Positions 29,001 through 42,597 of a stretch of DNA of 64,000 bases are shown here, piece after piece. The position numbers and the translations under genes were made by a program. The notes under the pieces are model-generated. The model saw nothing but the letters and a program-made list of their open reading frames with translations, was not told the origin of the DNA and ran no database searches. The DNA is from Trochalopteron elliotii (Eukaryota; Chordata; Aves; Passeriformes; Leiothrichidae), in assembly GCA_024734555.1 (NCBI GenBank), contig JANPWX010019221.1, forward strand, positions 156,719 to 220,718, in the 5' to 3' direction. Within the stretch, counting starts at the first letter, position 1, and each line of letters opens with the position of its first letter.

Positions 29001-32000
29001 TTCTCCTACCCTTGTTCTTTACTAGTTCTGAATTTTACCTGTTTCCCTTTTCTGAATCATAATGACTTTTTAAATCTGCTTAACTACAGGCCTAGGTTTG
29101 GTCTGGTCCTTTTCCTTGCTGTAAATTTCTTCCATACTGGAAAAAAAAAAAAAAATTCCTTCTTTGTTTTCAGGGTTTTTAAATTCACTTTATTTCTTGA
29201 TACACTTTATTTTATTTCTTCCATGCCTAAGGGAAGCCTTGAAATTTAATTGCACAGGCAATTTTTCTTCACCTTTCCAAAGCTGAGTGCTGACCCCAGG
29301 AGGTGTCTGTATTGTGATGGGGAAGGCTGTGTTGCACTGATGCTGCAGAATTTCTTTGGTCTAGACGTTCATATTTCACCGTCTGTCGGGTGCCTTTCCT
29401 TTTATTGGACATAAACATCCTGTAAGCCTTCAGTTTACCCAAGTCAACTCTACTGCATTTTAATTTTATTTTTATTTTTAATTTTCCCCATCCCATTGAC
29501 CCCAGGGTGGGTTTGTTTGTGTTTGCAGGGTTCAACAACTCGGAGCGCACGTGCGACAAGGAGTTCATCATCCGCAGAGCCGCCACCAACCGCGTCCTCA
29601 ACGTCCTGCGCCACTGGGTCTCCAAACACTCACAGGTACCCCCCTCAAACACACAGGGGTCAATATTTCACACTGTTCATGCCACAGGCAGCCCAACCCA
29701 GCTGCTCTGCCTGTGTTAAAGTCCTCGTGCTTTCACGCAGAAGTTCATTCATTTATTTATTTGTGGTGAATTGTGCACGGAAAAGCATGTCCATGGGCCG
29801 GGCAGGACCATGGGTCTGGTTTGTGATGGCAAAATGGTGTTGGCACAGATGGGAGGGGAAGAAATCCAAGTGGTTTGTGCAATATTACAGATAAAAGTAT
29901 CCTTGAGGCTGACAGGTGGGAAATGTGCTGGGAGAATTTGACATGGATGCAGAAGAGTATTGAAAATAGGGAAGGGAAGGGAAGGGANNNNNNNNNNNNN
30001 NNNNNNNNNNNNNNNNNNNNNNNNNNNNNNNNNNNNNNNNNNNNNNNNNNNNNNNNNNNNNNNNNNNNNNNNNNNNNNNNNNNNNNNNNNNNNNNNNNNN
30101 NNNNNNNNNNNNNNNNNNNNNNNNNNNNNNNNNNNNNNNNNNNNNNNNNNNNNNNNNNNNNNNNNNNNNNNNNNNNNNNNNNNNNNNNNNNNNNNNNNNN
30201 NNNNNNNNNNNNNNNNNNNNNNNNNNNNNNNNNNNNNNNNNNNNNNNNNNNNNNNNNNNNNNNNNNNNNNNNNNNNNNNNNNNNNNNNNNNNNNNNNNNN
30301 NNNNNNNNNNNNNNNNNNNNNNNNNNNNNNNNNNNNNNNNNNNNNNNNNNNNNNNNNNNNNNNNNNNNNNNNNNNNNNNNNNNGAAGGGAAGGGAGAAAA
30401 AAGAGATAAAGAGAAAATAAAGGCGAGGAAGGCAGGAAGGCAGGAAGGAAGATTTTTTATACACCTTGTGCAGATGGCACTTAAAGACTGCTTTGTCACT
30501 TCATGCTGCTAATAAAGGATACTTCATCTCAAAAGCTAATTGCAGCAATGTCAAACTCTCTTATGTGAAATCAATTCCCTTTTTCCCATGTAAAGGGTCT
30601 AATTTTTGTAGAGGCTAAGTTTGCTAGAGAATTAACTCATTAAGAGATATAAGTGGGAAATTGGTTTGTTTGGAAAGCTGAACAGCCCAGAAGAGATTAC
30701 TACAATCTCTCTTGGTATCATGGGAGTGATTAATCATTTCAAGTTACTGGGAGCAGCCTATGTACACCAAGTTTTGACTCCCTGTTAAATTAAAGTTAAA
30801 ATCAAGCAAATATTGAGCTGTAACAGAAGTGGCAGCAGACTGTTATTACAGTTTTTGTGTTACTCTAGGTGCTTAGCGTGTTCCAGTTCATATTAAATAT
30901 CTTCTATGACATGAGTTGATCCTCCATGGTAATTAAAATTTATGTGATTGTGAAAATGTGGGAACTTTCTAATCTACGTTAGGCAATATCTACAAGTAGT
31001 TTCACTGAACTCTTTTGCAGTTGCTTTTGCATCGTGTTTTCAATTGGTATTGTAAAAATACCAATAAAAATATGAAGAGGACAAAGATAATGGGTAATAG
31101 TTTATTGTGCATTTTCAAAGTGGAAGCTGTTATCTACACTCCCTGGTCTCTCACTGCCATTTATTTTTTCCATGGCAAAGGTGTCAGATTTTAATTCTTT
31201 AGCTCTCCTAGTCCATTGTTCTTCCAATATAGCAAATAATTTAAAATGCAAGGGCTTTGACATGGAAAGTAAAAAATGCTACAGCAGCAGACCATATAAT
31301 CAGCTTTTTGTGTTGTTTACTTGTGAGACTAGGGAGAGAGAAAGGACAGGCCTGAGCAAACCAGAAAAGACTGAATAAAAAATATGGGACAGGACTGCTT
31401 TAAGGAGGACTAGTGAAGAGTTACTGTCTGGCCAAACAATGTGAAATGTTGGCAGTAAAGATGTAGAGTTCTGGGTGAGCAGTAGCTCCAAGATTATTTT
31501 ACAGTAACACAAACTGCAGATCCTGAGCCACCAGTGTCTTGTGAGGAAATCCTTATTCAATTTCCAAAATGAAAAAACAATATAAGCATTGAAATTCTTT
31601 AAGAACAACAGGCCTGCCAAAAACTTCTATATGTTTTAAGGTATTTGCATTGTTCTCTGGATACTCAGCAACTTTGGTTGAGACATCCTTCAGTCTTCAT
31701 CTCAGCCAAGAGCAGGTTTGATTCTCAAAAGAAAGGGCAGGTTTTATTCTAAAACAACTCAAAAAAAACCCCCAACAAACCAACCCCCCCAAAAAAAACC
31801 CAAACAAACAAGCAAGCAAACAAACAACCCAAACAAACAAAAAAAAAAACCCCACAAAAACCCCCAATCAAAACCCCCAAAACCCCACACTCCAATTTAC
31901 AAAATAAGTGAAAATAAGTGGATGTTTGCAAAGATAAAAGTGCAGTTTTGATATTGGTTTCCCTCTACCTGGCTTTGCATTTGGTTTTGCTGCAAAAACT

Positions 32001-35000
32001 CCCAGCACCAAATAGCAAATTCTCTCTGTCCAGAGACTGTTCTCCTTGCAGTGTCCTGAAATCTTCGTGGTCATCAGCAGCCCACACCACTACTAAAGGT
32101 GACCAACCACGCCCCCTTTTTTTGGCAAAATGCCATTTCTTCATCACTGGCTACAAAGAGAATCAGAGTCAATAGGTGTGTAAAGTGTGTATTTCTCTGT
32201 CACCTGTGAGATGGTGCTGCAGATCTGCTTTAGTGCTGCAGCTTGTGAGCAATTCTGCAGCACAAGCAGCTCTGTCTTGGTGCTTTCTGACTCACCAGTG
32301 CCTAAATTATTGTCCTGATGCCTTGTGCAGTGGTGCAAGACTCACACACAGCCATCTGTTCCAGGGCTCTGGCACACATCATCCCACTTCACTATTCCCT
32401 ATCCTCCCTGCCTCCCTCTGGAACCATTTGGCTGGCTCAGCCTGCTGCTCTCCTGTGTGTAAGAGCATGGGTCAGGGTTAGTGCATGAACCAAGGGATGC
32501 AGAAATTATCCAAACAAATGGTTCGGGTCCTTGTGTTTGCTCACTTTGCTCTAGAAAATCCTTGGCTGGGATTTGGAAGGTCTGTGCTGGGCTATGGAAT
32601 CAATTAGCTTCCACTGTCTTGCAACTGTGTCAAAATCACACTTGGGGATGGTTTAGCATTGCTCTATTTTAATTTTTTTAAAATTTATTTAAGCATGGAC
32701 AGCATTTAATATGCAGAATTGCTTGTGACCAGAAAACACAATCATTAAAATTAAAGAATTAGCCTATTCAGTGAGGATGAGCTTTCATAAAGTGGTTTCG
32801 TTATCTTGAAATCATGCTAAACAATTTTTTAATTAATTGCTCTTAAAACTTAGATCATACCCTGTAGAAGCCTCACTTAAATTTCAAGTAAATGTACTCA
32901 CAGTAGTACCAGATCTGCAGCCCTTTGTGGAGAGCACAAGGAGCTGATGAATGTCCTGAGGAGCTGTCAAGGCACAGATAAAAGTTTGGGAACAAGCCAT
33001 CCCAAGGTGACGTGACACATACTTCCCTGTTTTTACCACCCTGAGCAAGAGCAGCCAAGCCTCTACTGCTCATCACCCAAAACCAGCACAGTATGAAAGG
33101 TAGCTTTAGGTATTCCAGATTGTTTTGTTTACTTTTCTGTTCTTTTTATTCCATACCCCTCCTCTTTTTTTTTTTTTTTTTATTCAGACACCTGCCAGCC
33201 AGCAAAGCTTTCTTTTTGCCCTAAATAAGAGCAGAATGCTTGTGTTTACATTTTGTTTTTGAAATGTGACTGGGAGGAGCAGAGCAGGATTCTCCTGTTG
33301 TAAACAATGAACACACAAATGACAAGACAGAGGATCACTGGGAGTAGGAGCCTTGGTGGGGACAGAAAGGGCTCACAAGGATGAAACTCCCACTGGCTCC
33401 TGCAGAGGTGGAAAAATAGGAAGGCAAAACGAGGCCAGAGGCAGAAAGTCTCAGTATGACTTTCATTATCTGAGTGAGGTCTTGCAGCCCTGTTTTATTT
33501 AACAATATTTCCTTGCCTTTTATCTAAACACTTGTGTTGCAAAGTGAAGCTCTTTCTGCTCCTGTGGCAAACAGATGGAAGTGGAGCTTGTCCAAGGAGG
33601 AAGCTTTCACATCTGTCCTCTCCAGTGTTCCCAGCTCTGAGTGACAGCTGAGGGCTTGTTCCCACTGCCTTCTCTGAAGGTCTCAGCTGGAACAGTTCTC
33701 TCACAGCCTCTTGGCTGCCAGACAGTGTCCATGAGTTACAGAGTGACCACAAGGCCTGGGGAGAGGATCGTGGCTTCAGTTTTGAGAATACAGGTCATGT
33801 TGTGTGCCCAATGCCTGCCCAGCTCCAGATGTGACATTATCCACTGCAGCTTGTGCTCTTGGCCATCCCCACAGCGCTGTGGCAGGCTTCCAGTAGGAGA
33901 ACTGCCACAGGGAGTTACTGACAGCACTTCGGGATTGGGGAGAACACCTGGAGACAGAGGATTGTCCAAGAAAAGATTATTTCTGCTAGTTAAAAATAGC
34001 GTTAGCTCACATAAATTGGCCAGTTCCACTTCTTTCCATTTCACTGGAATAAAAAAATAGATAGAAAATCCTTTATATGAGCCCCACTTAGCTCATATTA
34101 AATGGTATAACATAATGAGTAAGATATCTGGTGAGTTTATACTAAGTTATCTGTAGAGATATGAACAAACTACACTTAAGCCACATTTAGCAAGATAGAT
34201 TGTATTTTGATTACATTGCAAATTGTCCTCTAGAATCTGTGGCCCCTGCCTTGAAAACAGCTTGTTTTGCGAACAGGGTTGTATCAAGCTTGGGATGAGT
34301 TTTCCTGAAAGCCAGTTATAATTCCATTTATCTCTGCCTTCCACCTGTGTAAATGTTTTGTTGCAAGTCAATTTATACAGATTTTGCTCAACACAATTGG
34401 GCGTGGTAGGTGAAGTGTGTTTTTATGCTTCAAAATGAAAGTAGAGGGCTGCAGCACTGGAGTAACTTCACTTAACTCTGATAGTGTTTGATCTGCTGTG
34501 CACAAGATTAAGACTCACTCATCTGCTGCCATTGAAACAATTACCTGCTTTCTTTTTTGGCATGAGAACAGATACATGAAAATTGTCAGGCAATCCCCAG
34601 CTACTTACAAATATTCCAAATTCCTTGCAAAAAGTCTTCCAGTGGATCTCTCTTCCCTCCTGCCTCTTTCTTCCCTCCTTCCTGTCTTTTTGTAGTTCTT
34701 CTCACTGGCCTAGTCAAACATACATCATGTCCCCATGTTTTAGATCAATTTTACTTGTCTGGATTATTCAGCGTTGCCCACATTTTTTAGATGCAGAATG
34801 TTTCCTCTTACTGAGGAACATTTAAAGAGAGGGGAGAGGAAAAGTTCCTGGGTTTCACTGAGCTCATATAGAATCTTGAAAATATATATGCTCTATATAA
34901 ACTGCTAACAGTAAACCTACTTGTTTTGGTTTAAAAAGGCATCTTAGCATAAGGAAATTTTTTTTTCCTAGCTTTCTTCTGCCTCTGCTGCACTCTCTTT

Positions 35001-38000
35001 TCTTCTGGCCAGTGATTCCAAATCTGAGTAATACCCACAAATTTTCAGGCTACTGTAGACTCTAAAATATATTAGAGGTATGTGACACTCTCACGGAGAA
35101 CTGAACCACTGCCAGATTGAAATGCGCCTGCTGGAAAATTGAAGGATTCTTGTCTGACCAACTGTATTCCTTCTCTGATATGTAAATTAGAACTAGAAGT
35201 CAAAAAAGTGGTGTAAAATTATGTAGAGAGCTGTGATACACATAAATCTAGGGCCATAAATAGCTACCTGTGGATCTAAGTGTTCTATAGTATAAACAGA
35301 TAAATATTCATGTGTAATACCCATAATACAGATAGAGATAATCTGCATGTATGTAGGGTTATTTAGTTATTTTAAAATTATACTCAGAATTGGTTGCTAA
35401 GTATTTTTGTGTTTGTATCAGTCTTATGTCAACCTTTCTCCACAAAAGTTATGTACCTGTTTAAATGCAGTATTTTCCCTGTTTTTTTAATATATCAGTC
35501 ATCACACTGGAATCTCAGTACCACTTAGATAATGACCTTCAGTAGAAAAAGAGATTAGTTCATTTTTCTTCTGATTCCCACTTTTTTTCATAGTTTGTTT
35601 TTTTCCTCATTACACTATGAGAAACAGATGACATTGCTTTAAAAAAGAAAACTATAAATTTGAGTTTTCCCAGCAATTCCAGCACTATCTTATGGAGATT
35701 ACTCAGTGAAACAAGTTTTAATGTTAACGACCAAATTATTAATTCCCATTATTATAAGAATTAGCATGCAAAAACTGGAAATGCTTTGGTTTGGCTGAAT
35801 CTGATAATTAGAGGTTTTCCCATCCTATTTGCAAATGAAAGAACTTTGAAAATCCTAGAGTTTTTTGGTCATAGGTTTGATTTCAATAAAACAAGACATC
35901 TTGAGAGAAAATATCTTGAAATGAAAAGAATCAACCAGTTGTGGTTTGAAAGCTGTTCTTGGAGATAAAGTCCATGATGATGTGATCTGCCTGAGGATTT
36001 TACCCAACAATGCTGAATGAGGATGGGGGATGTGTCACTTCCTGGACACCTGTTCTGCCCATTTGGGATATTTTTGTAGCACAGGTTGCAGAGATACCTG
36101 TCCTCTTTCATGCAGTGTCTGCCACTGTGGCGCAGGACAAACTCTGACATTAATTACACTGGTTGCTTAGGCTTGTGCAGACTCAAGATTTCTCCTTTCA
36201 CTAAGTTTTGATAGTTTCATATTTCAAATTATTTTCTTTTCGAAATCACCGGAGTGCACAGTACTGTCATGTAGTTTAGTTACATTCCACATGTTTTCTC
36301 TAATTAGTCCCATTTCCATACCCCAAATATATGAAAAGGTTCTCTTGTCTTTCCTTGCAAACAGGCTAAAACAGCTCCTTAGGGAGGCATTTCAGAGAAC
36401 AGCTATACAAAGTGGGTTTTAGAAAACAAACAGGGTGCAGTGCCCAGAAATAATTTTTGTTTGGCTTTGAGCTGAATGTTTGATACCCCATCCAAAGCTT
36501 AATGCTGCAACTTCCTATTCTTCAATACCCTCAAATACAGATAAACTTCTCCGAAAAAATAAGACACAGGTATTAATTGGTTCCAGAGTATTAATTAGCT
36601 CAGGCCGGGGTGAGGAGACTCTGGAGAAGTGAAGAGGAGGTGCTGTAACAGGATGGAAATGCCCAGGGTAGGTGATTTCTAAGTGCTGACACTGGGCCAA
36701 CAACTTTTCTCAAAAATGCAGTAAGGATGGCTGTGGCATGTCCTGTGATGAGCATTCATTCCCCTCGTGGTCTGAACTGTTCCCTCCCATTTCCAAATGA
36801 GGCTCCATCTGTCTGGGTGGCTCTGGGAGTGCTCTGATGCTCCTGCAGGTGTACTCACCTGAGCTGGGTTCACCTGGGCTGTGCTCACCCAAGGTGTGCT
36901 CACCTGGCTGGTGGCTCTGCTACACCTAAAGGCACACATCTCCAGAGCCCCTCACCACTGGAGGGGCTATGGAGGTTCTTTGGGAATGAAACACGATGCT
37001 CTTGTGCCAAGGTACCAAATATTCCCCATTTCTAGTAACGTTGTGCCTCCTGTTGCCATGGAAACAAGAGGGAGCTCTGCACACACATGGTCCTGCTTGC
37101 AAGTAGCTGTGGGTTATCAGGGAAGGTCTGTGATGCGCCAGGCAGCTGAAGGGTTTAGTTTTCCTATCAAAATGCTAGCTTTGAGCTGAATACAAGAATT
37201 TTTGGAGTCTACCCCAAGACTTGCCTGTAAATTCTCACCTCAAAGCTTGTACATTCTTTGATTATAGAATGTCTAATACTCCCTTCTCGTGATTTCTCCA
37301 GATTCAGAGATCAGCATAAGTGGTTGCTGCATGTCACTGAACTGCAGCCCTGTGTCAGGTATCAGCCTGCCCCAGAGGTACTAAAAATACTGAAGCTCTT
37401 CAGTGCAGGGCCAGCTTATTTAGTGAACTTACTAGTTTGATTACTCCACAAAAAGCAGATGTTTCTAACAGGGTGGGTATGAGTTAAGAAACACCAGAAG
37501 TGAAGCAGATGAACAGAGAAACTCCAGAAAGCAGGGAGAGGAAGCTGAGGATCCTGCCTGGCTGGGCAGTGGTGCCAGAACTACAACAAAACACAGAGGA
37601 GGAGAGAGGATGTTGTGGGTCTTGGCCAGATGCAGGTGATAATTCAGAAAAGGAAGGTTACCTGTTCACCCTATCTCCACACAGAAGGCAAAGGTCAAAA
37701 AGGAGAAAAATCCCAACCTTTGGGAGATCCTACTTTTGTGGCCAGTTTTGCTACCACAGCTTTCTCTAAATATTTTCAAACATAGTAGTAAAAAAAAAAA
37801 AAAAAAAAAAAAACCAAACCTATTTTAAAAAAAAAAAGGGTAAACCCATTAAAGTATATCTTTTCAGTTGTTTGATCAATACTGTCAAGACTAAAGGTAG
37901 AAAAACTCTTTTCCTTTTCAGGATTTTGAGCTGAACAACGAGCTGAAAATGAATGTGTTAAATTTGCTGGAGGAAGTTTTAAGAGACCCTGACCTTCTGC

Positions 38001-41000
38001 CACAAGAAAGGAAAGCTACTGCAAACATACTGAGGTAAATGCATTTCTAATTATTTCACGTGTGAACTGTAGCACAGAGTGAAATAGAGTGTGTATCATA
38101 GAATTCACAGGGTTGGGTTTTCCTCCAGAGTATTTAATTTTGAAGGATTACTAAGTGATTTGTGAGCCATAAAACAGAGCCTGTTTTAAGTTTCATTCAT
38201 AAAAATACCTGTATTGGAAAGCTTTGCTGCAGAACAGCTGACAGCCATGAGCTCAGCCTTCAAGTATGAGTAAAACAGCTCTGTCTACAAAATGTGAATA
38301 TTTTATAGCCAGTGATTTTCAAGTACATTGTTCTACAATCCTGAGGAGCAGTAAGCCTTTAAATACCAAGCAGTAATTAAATAAATAAATATTTTGAAAC
38401 ATTTACAGACTAAGGAGTGATTAAAATAAAACATCATGAAAAACACAGATAAATCTACAGTGTGCTGTTAACATTTATGTAAGTATTGTGCAGATAAACC
38501 AATACGTGTGCAATAAATAGAGTATGCCTCAATTTTCTAAGACCATTTGACAGGTTTCCAACAGACATGTGAAAAAAAATGGATGAAAAATTCATTTGTG
38601 AGGACAAATATCAAACAAAAGATAAGAAACAGATAAGTTCCTATTTAAAGCACCATCTTACATAAACAAAAATAATCCTCCTTTTAATAATACTGTGTGT
38701 GCTGCTATTCCAAGTAAAAACATTAAGTTTGTTTTATATGCTTCAAGAGCAAGAAGGATGAGGATGATGTGCGTTTTGATAATGTGTGTGACAGCAAAGT
38801 TACTACTCACAGTGGGTAAAATTACCTTAAAACTTTCAGCTTCTTAAGAAAATGCTTGAAAACAAGCCTGAGTTGGCTGTTCCTGGCAGAGTAATGGATG
38901 GATTTATAGGCCTCTACCATACAAGCTGGTCAACAATTTCCTGTACCCAGTTTCAAATTAGCCAATTTCCACTAGCAGTTGCATCAAAAAATGGACCTGT
39001 GTATTTATGTGTAAACAGTGAATTCTCTCCATTTTCATCCTTTTACTGCTGTTCTAGGAAATGGTTGTTATTGTTTGTCCTCTTTCCCCTCCTAGAACTG
39101 ATTACTGAGTACCTGAGCATACTGTCTGGTACATGAATGAATACAGTTCATCAGATATTTCCATTTTTCCAAGTTTTTCAGAAATTCATACTGGATTTTT
39201 AACCATTCTCTGAAATTTTATGTCCATTTTTTTTAAATATTCTTTAATTTTTTTTTTTTTTTGGCGAAGAAAAAAGAAGGAAAAACAATTTTTTCTTTTG
39301 GCCTTGGCTAAAAATTCCTTTTATACTCTCCAAGACTAAGCATACATGGATGCTGGACAACTTGATGTGAAATAATTCAATCCTTCTTCTATATTAATTA
39401 AATTTCAATACAATTTTTCACCTTTTCATTGGAGGAGGGAGGTGTTCAGATCACCTCAGGGACACGTCTGGTAATAAAGAGTGATTTCCAGACTTTAACA
39501 AAGCATTGTAATTTCTGCTGGAGACACAGGGTCTCAGCAAGGCTATATAGTTAACCGAATAAAGGGAATTACAGGATATAAGGAATAATCTGCAGCTGTT
39601 TGTGTGTGACTTTATCTGTGATGCTGACACCAGAGTGCACGTTCCTTTGCTCTTCCACAGTCCTTAATTTTTATTGCACATTCTTAAAATGGAAATACCT
39701 ATAAGCTTTAAAGAACCCACTTGCTGGTGGGAGCAGGGACCTGCTGCCCTGTGGAGACTGTGAGCACTCGGTCCTGGGGCATCCAGGGGTCCCTCTGCTC
39801 CTCCAGCTCCTCAGCGTGGTGGTGGATTCAGAGGCAGAACCAGCTGCTCTTTTACAACTCAACTTTGCAATAATCAGAATATAAAATGGGGGAATAGCTT
39901 CTGTTAGGAGGTTTAGCTTTCCTGGCAGGTTGAGAACATCCTTGCACAATTCTGGAACTGATTACATGAAGGGTGAGAAACGAACTGAGTCAGGAGAGGT
40001 GACACTGACCTATCTGTGTCCTCTCTGACAACACAACTGCACAAACCCAGAGGACAAACTGGTATCCAGTGCCAGAGGAACACAACTTTTTCTACATGTC
40101 CACTAAAAGCAGAAGTGCTGGCTGTGGTGCAGGAGGAGGATGTGATTACATGGGGTTTATTCTCTGCCCTGTGGTGCCCTGGCTGGTTCAGTAGGTCAGG
40201 CCAAGGACTGAACCTGCTCTGCCCTAGACTGGAGAGCTCTGGCTGTTTCTTGTCTCCAGTGATCACTGTTTACTGTAGGAACTATGCTCCTGCTGACCCA
40301 GAACTGCTCAGCTTCGGGCCAAGGCTCCACTGAGCCACCCTGAAGAGGTGGTTCACATCCAGCAGGGTCCCTCCTACAGCATCATTCCCTTTTCTGCATT
40401 GCAATGGAGATTCTCTGTCATGTCAGGTTACAGTCAATGTTCTGAGTGTGGAGAGAGGGCCTGAAAGGCAAGAAATTATTTCCTGAGTTCCTTCAGCCTT
40501 CCATAGGTTCTAAGGGCCATTATGAAGTGTTTGCATTACCAGAGAGCCCTGGGAGGACCCTGCGTTTACCTGAAGCACCAAACCACAAAACAAAGTGCAG
40601 GCAGGGAATGCAGCATTCCTACCACAGTCTCTCCCTGCCATGGAGGAGATCCTCTCCACCAAAATTCTCTGAATTTAGGCATCCTGGCTCTTTCTCCATG
40701 GACAATGAAAGAACCCAGGCAGGGACTTGTGAATCCCCTGGATGTCCTAAAGACACCCAGGGTCTGTCATCTTGCAGAATGTGCAGAGGTGCTCCCGGGC
40801 TTTGTGTTCCTCACCTGGCTCCTCTTCCAGTGTCTGGTTTGGAGAAAAGCTGCTCAGCCTATGCCCTGCTCCTTGGAGAGATGTCATCTTTCTGGTTTCC
40901 TTCTGAATTGAGACCTTTTTATCTAATACTACCTAGAGGGGAAATATAAATCACCTGGAACTGAAGGGCTTTTTTTACTGTTGTTACAAACCAATTTGTT

Positions 41001-42552
41001 TCAAGATTTCTGACAGCATGCTTTTCACAAGAAAGCACAGATCTGTCGTAACTGGAAGATTTGATGATACTTTCATTCAAAAGGTTTCTCTTGGATGGGT
41101 TGAAAATGGGAAGAAGGAGTAATCCAGTTGATGTGCCCTTCATAAAAATAGTCACTCACCCACTTGCTAAGTGAGCGCTGTAAAAATTTGTTGTTCTGCA
41201 GAGGTGCTTACTGCAGGCATTTTATCTAAAACATGTATTCCATCAGAATTCTGGGTTAGCTGTCACTGTAGGCCCTGGCTTCCCCACATCTCAGCTTTTG
41301 TAGTCTGCTCTTGAGTCTGAAAGGTTGACAAATGCATAATGGGCTTAGGACAGGCATTTCTTGTCAAAAATTCAATCTCAAACATTCATGGAAAAAAGGT
41401 AATGGTTTCTGAGACTTAACACTGGTATTTTCTATGTCTCCAAAAGGGTTTTGGGTAAAAATATGTCTTTTTACAAACTGCCCCAACCTTTGCATGTGTA
41501 CACATCCTTTGAAAATCCGTCTCCTTGTTAGCAGAGATCAGAGGAGCAGGAAAAGTTGATTTGTGTTCCAAAGATACATCACAGTCAGCTCTGGGAAAGG
41601 CTCTGTTTAGAATATGAATGACAAGGAAAATGTTGATGGGAGATGCTGAGCTGCTTCATGCCTTGAGTCATCAAACAAAGCAGCTGGTATTTCTTGCATG
41701 ATGGGATTTCTGTTGTGTGGACTGACAGGGTTTCTCTTCAGGGTAAAAAAGCTTTTTTTAATTCAGTATCTGTTCTGAAAGCTAGGCAAAGCTCTCAATG
41801 TACACTTTGCTTGAGATTTTATCAGCCTTATTTACTAACCCCTGAAATCTAGATAAAATTTAATTGATAATGAAGCAGGAATGTATAAATTCAGGCTGAA
41901 CAGCAGTGAATAGCTTTGATAGATAATCCTGTCTGGAGAAAAACAGGTTGCTTCAAGAAACAGCTCTTCCTTCTTCAGACTCAACATAAATGAAATGGAG
42001 GGATATGCAGATGACAAAATGTGATGGATGAACAATTTTTCTGCCTTGTATGATCTCACCAAACAACACATTTCAGGCTTTCTAACTTGCACTAGCTTTT
42101 AAATATTTTTTATATGCTTTATGTACCACAAAAAAAGAATGTGACACATGCGAATATTTTCAAGTAGAAAATTATTTTCGTATTTGGCCTGGTCAGGCAT
42201 ATCAAATAGTGAGAGAGAGACAGAGAATCTTAACTGGTGATTCCAAGAATTAGAAAGATATTTCTTTTCTATTTTCTTCCTTTGTTTCTGAAGATACTGG
42301 ACGTGTCACCCTGTTCAGTCCTCCCTGAGGGTGACACTGCTCAGGAGAGCCCCTCTGTGCCTTTGCTGTCTCTCATGACTCTTTCCACAAGCATCTGCTT
42401 CTTCCCAGCTCCCAGAAGCTCTCCAGAGAGTGCAGTGGGAGCCGTCCAAGCACGGCTGGGCAGCCCAGTGAGTGTCTCAGTCCTCTGTTGAAACTGGGTG
42501 TCCCAAGACTGACAACAGCACAGACTGAAGTGGAAGCTGCTACTGATGCTGT

Positions 42553-42597
<45 letters not shown>

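Larger units (their letters stand above)
13394..29528 (+). other. Largest intron (16.1 kb)
   Basis: It holds a small plus-strand CR1 piece (about 13487-13562), an antisense CR1 (14325-15395), a CR1 3' end (16831-16897), short CR1 remnants (26581-26664 and 27455-27547), an ATT microsatellite (26487-26507) and a perfect hairpin (24389-24437). The remaining sequence is AT-rich and shows no exon or RNA gene that I can recognise. Confidence 0.8.
29636..37921 (+). other. Intron (8.3 kb) with an assembly gap
   Basis: The intron contains the gap at 29988-30383, an A/C-rich simple-sequence stretch at 31749-31890, a pyrimidine tract near 33165-33183, an E2-box tandem repeat at 36846-36906 and a run of 24 A at 37790-37813, about 110 bases before the next exon. 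No exon, RNA gene or clear mobile element was recognised. Confidence 0.8.

Noticed and set aside
29757..30499. Long open frames of 149-235 codons across 29988-30383
   Set aside because: They consist mostly of unknown residues because they cross the assembly gap.
40446..40949. 167-codon plus-strand frame
   Set aside because: There are no recognisable domains, another frame overlaps it, and no splice or promoter context supports it. It lies in an intron of RASGRF2.
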